In this document: one piece after another, positions 4,656-5,282 of the stretch
Layout: every line of letters begins with the position of its first letter
Position numbering within the stretch: the first letter of the stretch is position 1
Source: Cyanobacteria bacterium OH_CFB_184
Lineage (GTDB): Bacteria > Cyanobacteriota > Vampirovibrionia > Gastranaerophilales > Gastranaerophilaceae
Direction of reading: 5' to 3'
DNA: 5,282 nucleotides
Assembly: GCA_023414155.1 (NCBI GenBank)
Contig: JAEZOG010000207.1
Location: forward strand, 1 to 5,282
Program-made: the position numbers and the translations under genes
Notes under the pieces: generated by a model
The model's database searches: none
What the model was told of the DNA's origin: nothing
Seen by the model: the letters and a program-made list of their open reading frames with translations, nothing else

Positions 4656-5282
4656 TTAAATTTTGATTTTTCTTTCTAATATTAGCTTTTCAGAGTTCGA
4701 AAAATCATCTATTGTGTCGATGTCAATGGATTGCTTAGTTACACATATCTTTGGGCGCTCTCCAATGAAGTCTTTAACTTTTTTCATAATTTTTGTTTCT
4801 ATTATATAAATAGATCCGGTTTCTACAAACATATTGTAATGCCTGTCTTCATCTTGCCTTCTGGGCCTTGTTCTGTAGTCGTATAAGCCTTCTACGGTTC
4901 CATCGTGTAATTCTTTCCATAGAGCGTGCGTGATTCCGGCTTTTTTTACTGCAAATACAGAATCGCATTCTCCTTCGAAATAAAGCTCAAACGCTTCATC
5001 GATATCTTTTTCGGTTCTTAGCGGAGTTGTCGGTTGAAGAAGAATAACCAAATCAGGTTTGTAATTTTCTTTTTCTAATGCCTCAATAACTTGGAGCATA
5101 ACAGGAGCTGTTTTTGTTTCGTCTTGTGCCAGCTCGATTGGTCTATCGACGACTTCTGCACCGAATTCAAGAGCAACTTTCTTAATGTTTTCATCTTCTG
5201 TTGAAAGTACTGTTCTTGTTATGTATTTAGATTTTAAGGGTGCTTCTATAGAATATGCTATAAGCGGTTTTCCGGCTAGTTC
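4656..5282 (-). CDS. neuA: CMP-N-acetylneuraminic acid synthetase family cytidylyltransferase (NeuA/PseF-like), N-terminus outside window
   Basis: The frame is open from 5282 to the TAA at 4658-4656 (208 residues). The Met at 5099 is internal: the codons before it encode family sequence, including GKPLIAYSIEA, RTVLSTEDENIKKVALEFGAEVV and DRPIELAQD. About 20-25 N-terminal residues, including the CTP-binding IPAR.GSKG loop, lie beyond the window if the protein is of usual length (about 230). Visible motifs in fragment numbering are LLQPTTPLR (81-89), CDSVFAVKK, ETGSIYI and the closing DIDTIDDF (187-194), which supplies the metal-binding Asp residues. The enzyme activates a nonulosonic acid by transfer of CMP from CTP, for surface polysaccharide, LPS or flagellin glycosylation. 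Whether the sugar is sialic, legionaminic or pseudaminic acid cannot be told; the synthase (NeuB-type) gene would be expected nearby upstream, beyond 5282. Confidence 0.9.
   Translation of the reverse strand, partial: ELAGKPLIAYSIEAPLKSKYITRTVLSTEDENIKKVALEFGAEVVDRPIELAQDETKTAPVMLQVIEALEKENYKPDLVILLQPTTPLRTEKDIDEAFELYFEGECDSVFAVKKAGITHALWKELHDGTVEGLYDYRTRPRRQDEDRHYNMFVETGSIYIIETKIMKKVKDFIGERPKICVTKQSIDIDTIDDFSNSEKLILERKIKI

Overview
This is an AT-rich bacterial chromosomal segment with Shine-Dalgarno-type starts, and almost everything is on the minus strand. Gene content is accessory-core metabolism and regulation: a malic enzyme end, a FliA/WhiG-type sigma factor, a 2-hydroxyacyl-CoA-dehydratase-like Fe-S protein, a small winged-helix regulator, an NrtR-type Nudix regulator, a secreted lytic transglycosylase and a CMP-sialic-acid-type synthetase. 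A low-GC anaerobe fits best. My impression is the non-photosynthetic cyanobacterial relatives (Melainabacteria/Gastranaerophilales), with Clostridia or Elusimicrobia as alternatives, but no marker here settles it. I see no phage, IS, tRNA, rRNA or CRISPR.

Layout: 1-270 (+) is the C-terminal end of malic enzyme. It converges on the sigma factor gene (267-1091, -), and the two stop codons share the tetranucleotide TTAA. A 102-bp gap upstream of the sigma gene holds a TATAAT box beside a perfect 10-2-10 inverted repeat. Next come a CoA-dehydratase-like gene (1194-2306, -) and, 14 bp upstream, a winged-helix regulator gene (2321-2896, -). These two look like one operon. The 223-bp gap at 2897-3119 holds the regulator's strong ribosome-binding site, two ATGTAC-centred repeats and the clear hairpin terminator of the next gene. 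That gene (3120-3800, -) encodes an NrtR-like Nudix/winged-helix regulator whose Nudix box has lost catalytic residues. A 95-bp gap holds the terminator-like structure of a secreted lytic transglycosylase gene (3896-4495, -) and a possible operator for the NrtR-like gene. A 160-bp gap with two tandem repeats inside a long inverted repeat separates it from a 5'-truncated NeuA-type cytidylyltransferase gene (4656 to beyond 5282, -).

How the genes relate: the window is a string of short transcription units, with three transcription factors of different classes (sigma factor, winged-helix protein, Nudix sensor) within 3.6 kb. The best candidate for an undescribed system is the two-gene unit of an orphan winged-helix protein plus an activase-less dehydratase-like Fe-S protein, followed by the sigma gene under its own operator-like promoter. 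Co-regulation or shared function is inference from gene order only. The transglycosylase and NeuA-type protein both concern the cell envelope but appear separately transcribed.
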